Positions 43,145 to 52,113 of a stretch of 64,000 nucleotides of DNA are shown piece after piece. Location: assembly GCA_024229395.1 (NCBI GenBank), contig JAAESM010000045.1, forward strand, positions 102,970-166,969, in the 5' to 3' direction. A program made the translations under genes and the position numbers. How positions within the stretch are numbered: position 1 is the first letter of the stretch; every line of letters starts with the position of its first letter. Source of the DNA: Planctomycetota bacterium (GTDB taxonomy: Bacteria; Planctomycetota; UBA1135). The notes beneath the pieces are model-generated. The model did no database searches. It was not told the origin of the DNA and worked only from the letters and a program-made list of their open reading frames with translations.

Positions 43145-44938
43145 TTATTCCATCAAACGGTTGATGTCCATCATGGTGACGAAGATCAGCATACCCAAGA
43201 CCAGGAACACGCCGACAACGTTGAACACGTTCTGCACCGCCACGCTGACCGGGCGTCGGAAGATCATCTCGAACAGCGCGAACAGGATATGGCCGCCATC
43301 GAGAGCGGGAATGGGTAGCAGGTTCAGCACACCCAAGTTGACCGAGATCAGGCATAGGAAGAACAGCAAAGGAATCAAACCCATGCCTGCAAAACTGTGC
43401 GTGACCGTGCCGATGCTGATGATGCCGCCGAGATTCTTCTTGTCGATCTCGCCGGTCACCATGCGTTGCACGGTGGTCAAGACTTCACTGACCATGCGCC
43501 GTGCTTCCATGGTGCCCATGCGCAAGGCAACAAATGGGCTCGGTGAGCGCACCGTCTCGAACACCACTTTCAAACCAAGGTCAAAGGTGGCGATCGGTAC
43601 CGCAGCCAAAGTGACCTCGGTGACGAGGATCTCATTACTACCGGCATGGCGATAGGTGACCTGCATAGGGCGGTTCTTGCCGTCGGCCTTATTCGACTTG
43701 GCATGGCTTTGCACAGCATCCCGCAATTCCGGGAAGCCGGCAGTGGCGCGATCTCCTAGACGCAGGATGCGGTCGCCAGTCCGAAGACCAGCGGCAGCCG
43801 AGGCGCCTTGCGGATCGACGAAGTAACGGACATCGGTTGGTGGTCCGAGCTTCAACGATGCGATCAGGTCTGCTGCGGTGAGTTGCGGAAACTCTTGTGC
43901 CGGTAGGACCACACCATCGCGTTCGATCACCAAGTGATTCAAACTCAAGTCATCGTGAAGCGCGCGCGTGAGACTGCCCAAGTTGCGCACCGGCCGACCA
44001 TCAATATGCAACAGGCGATCCTTGGCTTGCAAGATGCCAACCAAGGGGCCATGCACCTCTTGGACTTCTTCGAGCAAAATCGAGATACCGAGTTGCGCAG
44101 GCAGTTCCTCAAGTGCAACCGGATCGGGTTTCAAGGCTGCGGTGGCTTGGCTACCATCTTCCTTGAGATAAGCCACCTGCAAGGCTTGGTTGTTGAGGCG
44201 CGCTTCATCCATCAACAAGGAAACCAGTAGCGGGTCATCAACCGGATAACCATTGATGCTGACGATCTTGTTGTCCTCGCCGATCATGTCCTCGGCATCG
44301 CTGCCGGGCAAAGGAATCAACTGGAAGAGGGGGCCGATGCCAATCTCCTGGAAGCCGCGTTTCTCGTCGTAGGCCGGCGTCAATTCGATCGAACGCTCTA
44401 CGCCATCTGCGCTGATCAACTGCACAGGAATAGCAGCTTCTTTCGGTGCTAAGGCAATGGCGGTGGCGATATTACGGAAGCCATGGATCTGCTGATCACC
44501 GACCTCAACAATGCGGTCGCCGGGGCGCACGCCAGCTTCCCATGCGGCACCACCTAAGCTCACACTGCCGATCACCGGTGCCTCGAATGGCACGCCGATC
44601 ATGAATAGCAAAGGCACCATCACGAAGGCGAACAGGAAGTTCATGATGATTCCGCCTGAATAGAACAGCAGGCGTTTGGGTGCTGACGCGTAGAACAGAT
44701 CGCCCGGGCGTGGACCATGACGTGGATCCTCGCCAGCGACTTTCACATAACCACCGAGTGGAATCGCAGCTAAACGGAAATCACAACCGTTACGTTCCCA
44801 ACCGAATAGGCGCGGACCGAAGCCGAGGCTGAAGACCTCGACGCGAATGCCGACAGCGCGAGCGGCATAGTAGTGCCCTGCTTCGTGAATGAGCAGCAGC
44901 AGGCCAATGCCGAGGATGGTTGCGAGCAGTGCGATCAT
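43145..44938 (-). CDS. rseP: RseP-type site-2 membrane metalloprotease
   Basis: An intramembrane zinc protease that cuts anti-sigma factors and signal peptide remnants. The zinc motif HEAGH is at residues 18-22 in the first membrane helix, and the third ligand motif is LDGGH near the C-terminus (LLPIPALDGGHILF). At 597 residues it is longer than E. coli RseP (450) because it has three PDZ-like segments between the membrane helices (starting near GAAWEAGVRPGDRIVEVGD, LQAKDRLLHIDGRPV and GASAAAGLRTGDRILRLGD) instead of two. It overlaps dxr by 4 bases, a common pairing. It might process the anti-sigma candidate at 37.2 kb (inference). Confidence 0.95.
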   Translation of the reverse strand: MIALLATILGIGLLLLIHEAGHYYAARAVGIRVEVFSLGFGPRLFGWERNGCDFRLAAIPLGGYVKVAGEDPRHGPRPGDLFYASAPKRLLFYSGGIIMNFLFAFVMVPLLFMIGVPFEAPVIGSVSLGGAAWEAGVRPGDRIVEVGDQQIHGFRNIATAIALAPKEAAIPVQLISADGVERSIELTPAYDEKRGFQEIGIGPLFQLIPLPGSDAEDMIGEDNKIVSINGYPVDDPLLVSLLMDEARLNNQALQVAYLKEDGSQATAALKPDPVALEELPAQLGISILLEEVQEVHGPLVGILQAKDRLLHIDGRPVRNLGSLTRALHDDLSLNHLVIERDGVVLPAQEFPQLTAADLIASLKLGPPTDVRYFVDPQGASAAAGLRTGDRILRLGDRATAGFPELRDAVQSHAKSNKADGKNRPMQVTYRHAGSNEILVTEVTLAAVPIATFDLGLKVVFETVRSPSPFVALRMGTMEARRMVSEVLTTVQRMVTGEIDKKNLGGIISIGTVTHSFAGMGLIPLLFFLCLISVNLGVLNLLPIPALDGGHILFALFEMIFRRPVSVAVQNVFNVVGVFLVLGMLIFVTMMDINRLME

Positions 44939-46050
44939 GAATGGGATAGGTTCGAGATTTCAGCGGTAACGAAAGCGCGACTGCGGGCGTCGGCTTCGAG
45001 TACGTCGGCGATGTCGGCGACGAAACCCTTACAGCAGGATTCCAGGGCTGCTGCGCATAGGCGGGTGATGTCGGGGAAGGAGATGCGTTCCTGCAGGAAT
45101 GCTTCCACGGCGATTTCATCGGCAGCGTTCAAGACCGCGCCAGCATCGCCACCGAGTTTGGCCGCACGCCAACCCAAGGCCAGTGCCGGGTAGTGTTCGA
45201 GATCCGGTTCCTCGAAGGTGAGGTTGGAGAACAATACCGGATCGAATCCCTGCAGTGGCGACGCCTTACGTTGCGGGAAGTGCAGCGCGTAGTGGATCGG
45301 GAAACTCATGTCCGGTGGACCGAGTTGCGCCAGCATGGAACCATCGATGAACTCGACCATCGAATGCACGATCGACTGACGGTGGATCAACACCTTGATC
45401 TCGTGGTCGGCTAAGTCGAACAACCAACGCGCTTCGATGACCTCGAAGGCCTTGTTCATCATCGTGGCAGAATCAATGGTGATGCGCGGACCCATATCCC
45501 AGTTGGGATGGGCCAAGGCTTGGGCGGGGGTGACAGCGGCAAGTTTGCTGCTGGGCAAATCACGCAGCGCACCGCCGGAAGCAGTCAGGAAGATCTGGCG
45601 GATGTCCTTCGGCTTGCCGCCGGGCAGACATTGATGGATTGCGGAATGCTCCGAGTCCACCGGCACGATGTTGGCCCCTTGCTGTGCCGCAAGTTCGGTC
45701 AACAAACCACCTGCCAGCACCAACGATTCCTTATTGGCCAAGGCCACATCACAGCCAGCGCTGAGGGCGGCTTCGGTGTAAGGCAGGCCGGCTGCACCAA
45801 CGACCGCGTTCAAGCAGATCTCGTAGGCGCCTTCGCGCAAGAAGCGCAGCAAGTCGCTGTCCTGATCGGAGTCGCTGGTCAGAAAGCGCTGAGCCTTGGC
45901 TGGGCCGGCGGCAGCCAGCTCGGTAGCGCGGGAATGCGCTGACAATGCGACCACCTCCAGCGGCGAGGCGGAGCTGGCGAGGATTTCCAGGGCCTGAACA
46001 CCAACGGTGCCAGTGGCTCCAAGAATTACGAGGCGGCGGGTTGCGGGCAT
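44935..46050 (-). CDS. dxr: 1-deoxy-D-xylulose-5-phosphate reductoisomerase
   Basis: Second step of the MEP isoprenoid pathway (DXP to MEP, NADPH-dependent). 371 residues. Motifs: LGATGTVGVQALEIL (NADPH site, usually GSTGSIG), LANKESLVLAG, VPVDSEHSAIHQCL, LTASGGALRD and NWDMGPRITIDSATMMNKAFE. A TATGAT hexamer ends 11 bases before the ATG on the minus strand. It is the first gene of dxr-rseP-ubiA and divergent from purM. Confidence 0.97.
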   Translation of the reverse strand: MPATRRLVILGATGTVGVQALEILASSASPLEVVALSAHSRATELAAAGPAKAQRFLTSDSDQDSDLLRFLREGAYEICLNAVVGAAGLPYTEAALSAGCDVALANKESLVLAGGLLTELAAQQGANIVPVDSEHSAIHQCLPGGKPKDIRQIFLTASGGALRDLPSSKLAAVTPAQALAHPNWDMGPRITIDSATMMNKAFEVIEARWLFDLADHEIKVLIHRQSIVHSMVEFIDGSMLAQLGPPDMSFPIHYALHFPQRKASPLQGFDPVLFSNLTFEEPDLEHYPALALGWRAAKLGGDAGAVLNAADEIAVEAFLQERISFPDITRLCAAALESCCKGFVADIADVLEADARSRAFVTAEISNLSHS

Positions 46051-46093
46051 CGAATGCAGGAATCATACGGCCGAGCAGGTAGAATCACCCGCA
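46051..46093. promoter_or_regulatory. Divergent promoters of dxr and purM
   Basis: On the plus strand TAGAAT (46080-46085) ends 8 bases before the purM ATG. On the minus strand TATGAT (46062-46067) ends 11 bases before the dxr ATG. Both leaders would be absent or only a few bases long. No -35 match is obvious. Sequence prediction only. Confidence 0.45.
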
Positions 46094-47140
46094 ATGGGTG
46101 AGCGCTCCACCACCAATTCCCTCAGCTACTCCGACGCCGGCGTTGATATCGCCGCCGCGGAAGCTGCTCTTGATGCTTCTAAGGCAGCAATTCGCAAGAC
46201 TCACGGCAAACGTGTGTTGGCCGACGTCGGTAGTTTTGGCGGCCTTTTTAGTGCCTCAGGCCTTGGCAAGGAGCCAATTCTGGTCGCTACGGCCGATGGC
46301 GTCGGCACCAAAATCCGCATTGCCGCGGCCATCAACCGTTTCAACACGGTTGGGCGTTGCCTGGTGCAACACTGCATCAACGATGCTCTGGTCCAGGGCG
46401 CGGAACCGTTGTTCTTCCTCGATTACATCGGGGTCGGCAAGATGGATTCGGCGATGGTGGCCTCGGCTGTGACCGGCGTTGCCGAAGCCTGTGGTGATCA
46501 CGGCGTGGCTTTGCTTGGCGGTGAGACTGCAGAAATGCCAGGTGTTTACCCCGAAGGCGAGTTCGATCTGGTCGGCACTTTGGTCGGCGTGGTCGAGCGT
46601 GAGTTCCTGATCGACGGCTCCAGCGTCAAGTCTGGCGATAAGTTGATCGGCCTGCCATCCGTGGGCTTGCACACCAATGGCTACTCCTTGGCGCGCCGCA
46701 TCGTTGAAGAGCGATTCAAGATTGATTACACCGATCCTTTCCCAGGGGATACGCGTTCCGCCGCCGATGTCCTGCTAGATCCGCACCTTTCCTACTTGGA
46801 GCCGATGCGCCCGTGGTTGCAGAACCCGGCCTTGCACGCCATGGCGCACATCACCGGTGGTGGTGTTGCCGGCAACTTGCCGCGCGTCTTGAATGGCCTT
46901 GGTGCTTCGGTCTCGCGTGAAGCTGTGCCGAAACAAAATGTCTTCACGCAGCTTTGCGAAGCAGGTGAAGTGAAGGCCGACGATGCATGGCAAGCCTTCA
47001 ACATGGGAGTTGGCATGATCTTGGCAGTCGAAGCTGCAGCGGAAGATGAGTTCCTTGCAGGTTTTGAGCGCGCAGGCCAGGTGGCCTTCTCGATGGGGGA
47101 AGTCAGCGACCAAATTGAGGGCGTAGCTTGGCAGGATTGA
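46094..47140 (+). CDS. purM: Phosphoribosylformylglycinamidine cyclo-ligase (AIR synthetase)
   Basis: Forms the imidazole ring of purines from FGAM using ATP. 348 residues from the ATG at 46094; the frame is open further upstream but only antisense to dxr. Motifs: YSDAGVDIAAAEAAL, DGVGTKIRIA, CINDALVQGAEPLFFLDYIG, GGETAEMPG, and HITGGGVAGNLPR. The last 13 bases overlap the next gene. Confidence 0.97.
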   Translation: MGERSTTNSLSYSDAGVDIAAAEAALDASKAAIRKTHGKRVLADVGSFGGLFSASGLGKEPILVATADGVGTKIRIAAAINRFNTVGRCLVQHCINDALVQGAEPLFFLDYIGVGKMDSAMVASAVTGVAEACGDHGVALLGGETAEMPGVYPEGEFDLVGTLVGVVEREFLIDGSSVKSGDKLIGLPSVGLHTNGYSLARRIVEERFKIDYTDPFPGDTRSAADVLLDPHLSYLEPMRPWLQNPALHAMAHITGGGVAGNLPRVLNGLGASVSREAVPKQNVFTQLCEAGEVKADDAWQAFNMGVGMILAVEAAAEDEFLAGFERAGQVAFSMGEVSDQIEGVAWQD

Positions 47141-47655
47141 TCCTGCTGTTGCTGGCCTGGTTGGGATTGGATATTGCCGCACAGCAAGATCCCTTCCCAG
47201 CGGACCATATGGAGCGCGTCACGCAGCTCCTGGGCGAGCCGGCGGTTGATTCGCCGCGATGGCGCAAAACGCTTTATCAGTCGCTCACGCGGCTGGAACG
47301 CGCTCCTGTGGAGCAAACATTGCCTGCATGGCAAATTTTGGCCGAAAACAGTGGCGATATCGGACTCGCTAATCTGATTTTGTTCTGCCGTCGGCACCAG
47401 TTACCACTGCCGGAACAGACGTTAACCGAAGGTGCAAGCTCCCAATTGGAGCGTTCCTTGGCTCTGTGGGGCTCGGGGCAGCTCGATTCTTGCCTGAATG
47501 CCATGCAAGCCGGCGCTGCTGCTTATCCCGCAGACAGCCGCTTCCGTACAAACCTCGATTGGCTGAAGATGCACGCTCCGCAAGAGCTGGCTGCCGATTG
47601 CACTTCGCGGGAGTTGGCGCAAGCCGTTCTCGCAGCCCGCGCTGCGCGCCCTTAA
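47128..47655 (+). CDS. Small secreted helical protein of unknown function
   Basis: 175 residues from a TTG at 47128 inside the end of purM (a second TTG at 47137 is equally possible). The N-terminus is a signal peptide (LILLLLAWLGLDIAAQ). The mature part is alpha-helical, TPR-like in places (LERSLALWGSGQLDSCLNAM). No ATG start is available. No recognised domain. Translation coupled to purM is likely because of the overlap. Confidence 0.65.
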   Translation: MAGLILLLLAWLGLDIAAQQDPFPADHMERVTQLLGEPAVDSPRWRKTLYQSLTRLERAPVEQTLPAWQILAENSGDIGLANLILFCRRHQLPLPEQTLTEGASSQLERSLALWGSGQLDSCLNAMQAGAAAYPADSRFRTNLDWLKMHAPQELAADCTSRELAQAVLAARAARP

Positions 47656-47667
47656 GCTGGATGAACC

Positions 47668-48864
47668 ATGAATAGACTCCTGACCTGCGTTGCCATATTG
47701 TTGTTGGCAGCTCCTCTCTCCGCTCAAGCCGAGCAGGAGCTTAAATCAGGCGATCAGAAGAAGCTTGGCAAGCAAATCGGTGAGTGGGTCGAATCCACCA
47801 TCGAAGGCGATTCTGCTGCCGCCTCTGAGGCCTTGATGGATCTGGATAAGGTCATGACCAGCGTCAACAAGAAGCTCAAGGGCCGCTCTTGCTTGTCGCT
47901 TGTTGCCGATTGGAGTCACGTCATGAGCTCGGGTCGTAAATACGCCACCTCGGGCAAGAACGTCGACGGCAACGCCATCAAGAAAGGTTCCATCCAAGAT
48001 GTCGACCTGGCTGGTTGGGGTACGGCTTCCATGCGCATCCCTGCCAAGTACGAGCCGAAGAAGGTCGCGTACCCATTGATCATATTGGTCTGCGATACGC
48101 CAGCGGCCTCGATCGAGGCACTACCGGCAATCGTCAAAGATCATGCAGTGGTCGTTGCTCCACATATCGAGAACCTGACCTTGGAGAAACTCATGGCTCC
48201 AGATGGTCAGCGTCTGTTCTTGGTGCCTTTGGGATTGGCTTCTCGCGATTACCGCATTGATCGCTCCAAGGTCTTCTTGGTTGCAGAAGGTGAGCGCGCG
48301 ATCGATTTTAGTTCGCGGTACGCCGCCTTGTTGCCGCACTTCTACGCTGGTTTGGCTACGGTCGCTGGCAGTAGCGGCGAGTTCAAGGGCAAGGCTAACC
48401 TCGAACTGATGCAGAGCGGTGAGCATGTCGATCTGGCTGCAGCCAGCGAATGGTGCATGACCGCCGAAGCACGCGATCCATACCCAACCACTTTCGAGAT
48501 TGAATTGACCGAGCCATGGAATGGCCGTGCCTACTGGGTACAAGCGTTGCTGTTCGATTCGCCCGACGACATCCCCGACGACAAGCTCGCACGCATGAAA
48601 GTCTCGGTCGATCGTGGCACCAACACCATCACTATCGATGGCGAGTTCGTCTACCAAGTGAAACTCTTCCTGAACGATGTCATCGTCGATCTGGATAAGC
48701 CGATCACCGTCATCCGTAATGGTGCAGAGTACACCTATCAAGCTTCGCGTTCGATCGGAACCTTGCTAGACAACTTCTCCAAGACCTTGGATGACACCAT
48801 CTACCCTTCGACGATTCGTAGCGTAGATATCCCCATCGTCGAAGGCGACGGCAGCGGCAAGTAA
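47668..48864 (+). CDS. Secreted alpha/beta-hydrolase-like protein lacking a visible nucleophile
   Basis: 398 residues with a signal peptide (RLLTCVAILLLAAPLSAQ). Residues ~125-240 follow an esterase/PHB-depolymerase-like pattern (YPLIILVCDTPA, IDRSKVFLVAEGERA, HFYAGLATVAGSSG), but where the family has G-x-S-x-G the sequence reads VAEGERA. The last ~110 residues form a beta domain (NTITIDGEFVYQVKLFLND, then VDLDKPITVIRNG) also found at the end of such planctomycetal hydrolases. It is probably non-catalytic or a binding protein. 12 bases follow the previous gene. Confidence 0.75.
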   Translation: MNRLLTCVAILLLAAPLSAQAEQELKSGDQKKLGKQIGEWVESTIEGDSAAASEALMDLDKVMTSVNKKLKGRSCLSLVADWSHVMSSGRKYATSGKNVDGNAIKKGSIQDVDLAGWGTASMRIPAKYEPKKVAYPLIILVCDTPAASIEALPAIVKDHAVVVAPHIENLTLEKLMAPDGQRLFLVPLGLASRDYRIDRSKVFLVAEGERAIDFSSRYAALLPHFYAGLATVAGSSGEFKGKANLELMQSGEHVDLAAASEWCMTAEARDPYPTTFEIELTEPWNGRAYWVQALLFDSPDDIPDDKLARMKVSVDRGTNTITIDGEFVYQVKLFLNDVIVDLDKPITVIRNGAEYTYQASRSIGTLLDNFSKTLDDTIYPSTIRSVDIPIVEGDGSGK

Positions 48865-48882
48865 GGTCGATAGGAATTACCG

Positions 48883-50439
48883 ATGACTTTGCTGGTTGCG
48901 GGGCTGGCTGGATTTGCCGTGTTAGCGGTCGAGATTCTGGGTGTACACCTGCTCGCTCCGTGGTTCGGCACGTCGGCACTGGTTTGGAGTCAACAGATCG
49001 GTTTGGTGTTGGCGGCGATTGCCGTCGGCGGTTGGTTAGGCGGGCGCTTAGCTGCCCGCAGCGCTGACCCACAACGATCCGCCGCATGGTGCTTGTTGAT
49101 CGGTGGAGGACTGATGGCACTCGGTATCGGCTTGCTGGCGCCTTTTGCCATGTGGCTGCTGCCAGAAGGCCTCACCTTGGAAAACGCTGCAGCGATTTTT
49201 CAGCGTGGCAGCTTCACCGCGGCCACCTTGTTCTTTGTGCCGCCAGTGTTGTATCTGGCCATGTTGAGCCCACTGTTGGTACAGATTCGTTCCGCCGAAC
49301 GTGGCCCCGGTCGCGCTGCCGGTGAGATCTCGGCGGCAGGTACAGTCGGCTCGCTGCTCGGAGTCTTCGGCTCCAGCTTCGTGGCCATCCCCATGATTGG
49401 TGTGCGCACCACGCTGATTCTGACCACCGTTGCTTTATTGCTCGGCGGTGTGTTGTTGCTGAAAAAGAAGCGCAGTGGTGCAGCTGCACTGTTGCCGTTG
49501 GCTTTGTTGTTGTTGAACGATCCATCGCATGCCGCCAACTTGCCGGAAGGCGCCGAGGTCCTTGCGGTCGAAGACAGTTCCTATCAGCACTTGCGCATCA
49601 TTGGTTTCGAGGGCGGCGAACGTTGGTTACAGATGAACGAGGGATTGGATTCCTACCAATCGCTTTATCTGCCCAATGCCATTTGGCCCGGAGGTTATTA
49701 CGACCTCTTCAGCTTGGCACCGATCTACGCCAGCTACCAAGTTGAGGAAGCGCAAGCACGTGAAGGTCGCGCTTGGGTGCTGGGTTATGGCGCAGGCAGT
49801 GCCGTCAGCCCGCTGCAGTTTGGTTTCGGAGAAGGCAGTGTGTTTACTGTCGGCGTGGAGTTGGACCCGATGGTTGTCGAACTCGGTGAACAATGGTTGC
49901 CGTTGGCACCAGAAGTCGCAGCCAAAGTCCAAGTGGTCGCAGGTGCCGACGCCCGTAGTCTGCTGCGTTGTGCAGGCGCGAATCTGGATGTGATCCTGCT
50001 CGACGCCTATGCGCGCCAGTTCGAGATTCCACCGCACTTGGCGACCACCGAGTTCTTTGCCGAGTCTTTCGACAAGCTCCGTCCAGGTGGAGTTCTAGCA
50101 ATCAATCTTGGAACCACTGCTGCAGTGGAGTCCGATCTCGGATTCGTCGCGCGGATTCGTGCCGGCTTGGCCAATAGCTTTGGGGGACATCAACGCATGC
50201 ACCGTGTGCCGCGCAGTCGCAACTGGGTGTTGTTCGCGCGCAAGGAGATGCCCTTTCCGCCTCTGCAGGAACTTGGCGACTTGATGCCAGCAGGTTTGCC
50301 CTTGGCGGTCGGTGCGGCATGTTTGCCGGGGCAGACCGTGGATGGCGTCGGCACCTTGGAAGGTGTCACTCCATATACAGATGACCGCAATCCGTTGCAG
50401 TTGCAGCAGTCGATGGAATGGTGGAGGGAAGCTCCGTGA
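48883..50439 (+). CDS. Membrane-fused spermidine-synthase-like protein
   Basis: 518 residues. The first ~215 contain six or seven transmembrane helices resembling a transporter-like domain (GLAGFAVLAVEILGVHLLAP at the start). Residues ~220-518 are a Rossmann methyltransferase/polyamine-synthase fold: VLGYGAGSAV for nucleotide binding, VGVELDPMVVELG and VILLDAY. Fused MFS-like/spermidine-synthase proteins are widespread in bacteria, but their reaction is mostly unproven. It has AGGAA 6 bases before the ATG. The next gene overlaps by 4 bases. Confidence 0.85.
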   Translation: MTLLVAGLAGFAVLAVEILGVHLLAPWFGTSALVWSQQIGLVLAAIAVGGWLGGRLAARSADPQRSAAWCLLIGGGLMALGIGLLAPFAMWLLPEGLTLENAAAIFQRGSFTAATLFFVPPVLYLAMLSPLLVQIRSAERGPGRAAGEISAAGTVGSLLGVFGSSFVAIPMIGVRTTLILTTVALLLGGVLLLKKKRSGAAALLPLALLLLNDPSHAANLPEGAEVLAVEDSSYQHLRIIGFEGGERWLQMNEGLDSYQSLYLPNAIWPGGYYDLFSLAPIYASYQVEEAQAREGRAWVLGYGAGSAVSPLQFGFGEGSVFTVGVELDPMVVELGEQWLPLAPEVAAKVQVVAGADARSLLRCAGANLDVILLDAYARQFEIPPHLATTEFFAESFDKLRPGGVLAINLGTTAAVESDLGFVARIRAGLANSFGGHQRMHRVPRSRNWVLFARKEMPFPPLQELGDLMPAGLPLAVGAACLPGQTVDGVGTLEGVTPYTDDRNPLQLQQSMEWWREAP

Positions 50440-50951
50440 GCTTGATGCGCGTCATGACCTGGGCCTTGTGGTTGTCGGTCACTGCCGGCTACGCCAACGC
50501 TCAGCAAGCTGACCCGCAGGATGCCCGTGATTTCTTGGCCCAACATACCCTGTTCGAGAACTCCTCGAAGACCACGCGTGCGAATGAAGAAGCAACCTTG
50601 ACCCATGCGCGTTTTTATCTACACGCAGGTGCCGATAATGAATTGCGCGGCGAGGTTGCCAAGCTGTCGGAGGAGCATCCGGTTGCCTTGCGTTACGCGA
50701 TGATCGCCGATTGTTGGACCCCAGCAACTTACGCGCAGGGATTACAACGTTCGCAGGCATGGCTGCAACAGTTTCCCGAGCGCTCGGAAGCCGAACAGCA
50801 GTCCGTCATTGGCGTGCGTGACTACCTGGCTTCAAGAGAGACCTTGCGCCAATCGTTGAATGAACGTCGTGCGGCCACAGCCTGGTTACCCTTCCTGTCG
50901 ATTGCGGCAGTGGTGATCCTGGTTGGGGGAGGAATGCGTCGGTGGCCTTAA
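50436..50951 (+). CDS. Small exported protein with C-terminal membrane anchor
   Basis: 171 residues from a GTG that overlaps the previous stop (GTGA); an ATG at 50445 is an alternative. A signal peptide (MTWALWLSVTAGYANAQ) and a C-terminal hydrophobic segment (WLPFLSIAAVVILVGGGMRRWP, quoted partly here as LPFLSIAAVVILVGGG) suggest a protein anchored at its C-terminus. The middle is TPR-like (TYAQGLQRSQAWLQQFPERS). Function unknown. Confidence 0.68.
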   Translation: MSLMRVMTWALWLSVTAGYANAQQADPQDARDFLAQHTLFENSSKTTRANEEATLTHARFYLHAGADNELRGEVAKLSEEHPVALRYAMIADCWTPATYAQGLQRSQAWLQQFPERSEAEQQSVIGVRDYLASRETLRQSLNERRAATAWLPFLSIAAVVILVGGGMRRWP

Positions 50952-52057
50952 GGCGTAAAAAGAAGTTCAAGAAGGGCGGCCCCGAACGTCTGCAGATGTT
51001 CCATCGCAAAGGTGGAAGTTGGGCGCGCGACTTGGAATCCGGTTCGCTTTCCTCATTGCTCGACGGAGCCTTGGCCGCCAGCGGCATCGAGGCACCGATC
51101 GCTTGGGAACAGACGGGGCAACTTGGCACTGCGGCATTGATGAGTCAGTGGCCAGATTTTCTCGAAGCACCGTCGGCAGTTTTCTTGCGACGTAACCCGC
51201 GCAAGCCCTATGGTCTGGAGTTGAACGTCGATCTTGAGGGCGATCTTGAGGTCCAGGAGTACGGCGAGGATCTACGTCGCTATTTGACCGGGGAGGCGCG
51301 CTTGACCGAGTTCCAGGCAGCGGTTCCCGTTGCTGAACCTGACCAAGTGATGCACGAGGCTGCACCTGCAGTTGAGGTTGATCCGAAGACGCCCTCCACG
51401 CCCGCGGCCACGCCGACTCCCAAGCGGCCGCCAGCACACCAGAAGTCACCAGCACAGCAGAAACCATCAGCCCCCGAGTCTGAGCCCGTCAGGCCTGCAG
51501 CGAAGCCTGCTGCGGCTCCAGCAGCAGCTCAACCTGTGGCTGAGCAGGTTCAGCCTCAGGTGCAGCCTAAGGCCCCTGTGCCGGCTCCGGAAGCAACAGT
51601 TGGCCATTCGGTCAGGCATGTTGTGGATCCATTTGTTGAGCCCCAGCCTGCCAGCGTGGATCTAGTGATCGAGCCCGCTCCGGCTGCCGAGCCTGAGCCA
51701 GTGGTCGAGCCTGAACCAGAGGCCGTGATCGAACCGCCGGTTGAGGTGTTCGCCCCGGGCGAACGGATCAACAAGGCCAAGGGACGTACCTGGTCCCAGT
51801 CTCCGGATGACCTATTCGGTCTGGCGGGGGAGATCCACCCCGATGATCAAGAGGACCACGGCTTGGAGATTGGCGTCTCCGATTTGCCTTGGCTTAATCC
51901 TGGCGATGCGATCATCTCGCCGCGGCGCGGGCCTTGTCGGATTAAGCGTGTCGAAGACGATGCCCGTCAGGTCCTGGCCAAGGATGAGAACAAGCAGATG
52001 CTGGTGTTATCCTTCGATGAGTTGCTCGCCGAGTTCCAATTCGACGACGGCAATTAA
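50942..52057 (+). CDS. Protein with long Pro/Ala/Glu-rich linker and CarD/TRCF-like C-terminal segment
   Basis: 371 residues from a GTG overlapping the previous gene by 10 bases. The N-terminus is very basic (RRKKKFKKG). Residues ~130-270 are a low-complexity Pro/Ala/Glu/Gln linker. The final ~60 residues (LNPGDAIISPRRGPCRIKRV, then MLVLSFDELLAEF) recall the RNA-polymerase-interacting domain of CarD/CdnL/TRCF (GDxVxHPxxGxGxI). That link is a motif-level inference. It has no signal peptide, so it is probably cytoplasmic and DNA- or RNA-polymerase-associated. Confidence 0.75.
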   Translation: MALRRKKKFKKGGPERLQMFHRKGGSWARDLESGSLSSLLDGALAASGIEAPIAWEQTGQLGTAALMSQWPDFLEAPSAVFLRRNPRKPYGLELNVDLEGDLEVQEYGEDLRRYLTGEARLTEFQAAVPVAEPDQVMHEAAPAVEVDPKTPSTPAATPTPKRPPAHQKSPAQQKPSAPESEPVRPAAKPAAAPAAAQPVAEQVQPQVQPKAPVPAPEATVGHSVRHVVDPFVEPQPASVDLVIEPAPAAEPEPVVEPEPEAVIEPPVEVFAPGERINKAKGRTWSQSPDDLFGLAGEIHPDDQEDHGLEIGVSDLPWLNPGDAIISPRRGPCRIKRVEDDARQVLAKDENKQMLVLSFDELLAEFQFDDGN

Positions 52058-52064
52058 GATTGCC

Positions 52065-52093
52065 CTGATCTACCCCAAAATGGGATAGACCAG
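52065..52093. terminator. Bidirectional stem-loop between convergent genes
   Basis: Arms 52065-52077 and 52081-52093 pair at 11 of 13 positions around a 3-base loop, in the 56-base gap between the plus-strand linker protein gene and the minus-strand HEAT gene. The stem has no clear T-run on either side, so efficiency is uncertain. Confidence 0.55.
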
Positions 52094-52113
52094 AGCTGCT
52101 GCCGACAAGACCT

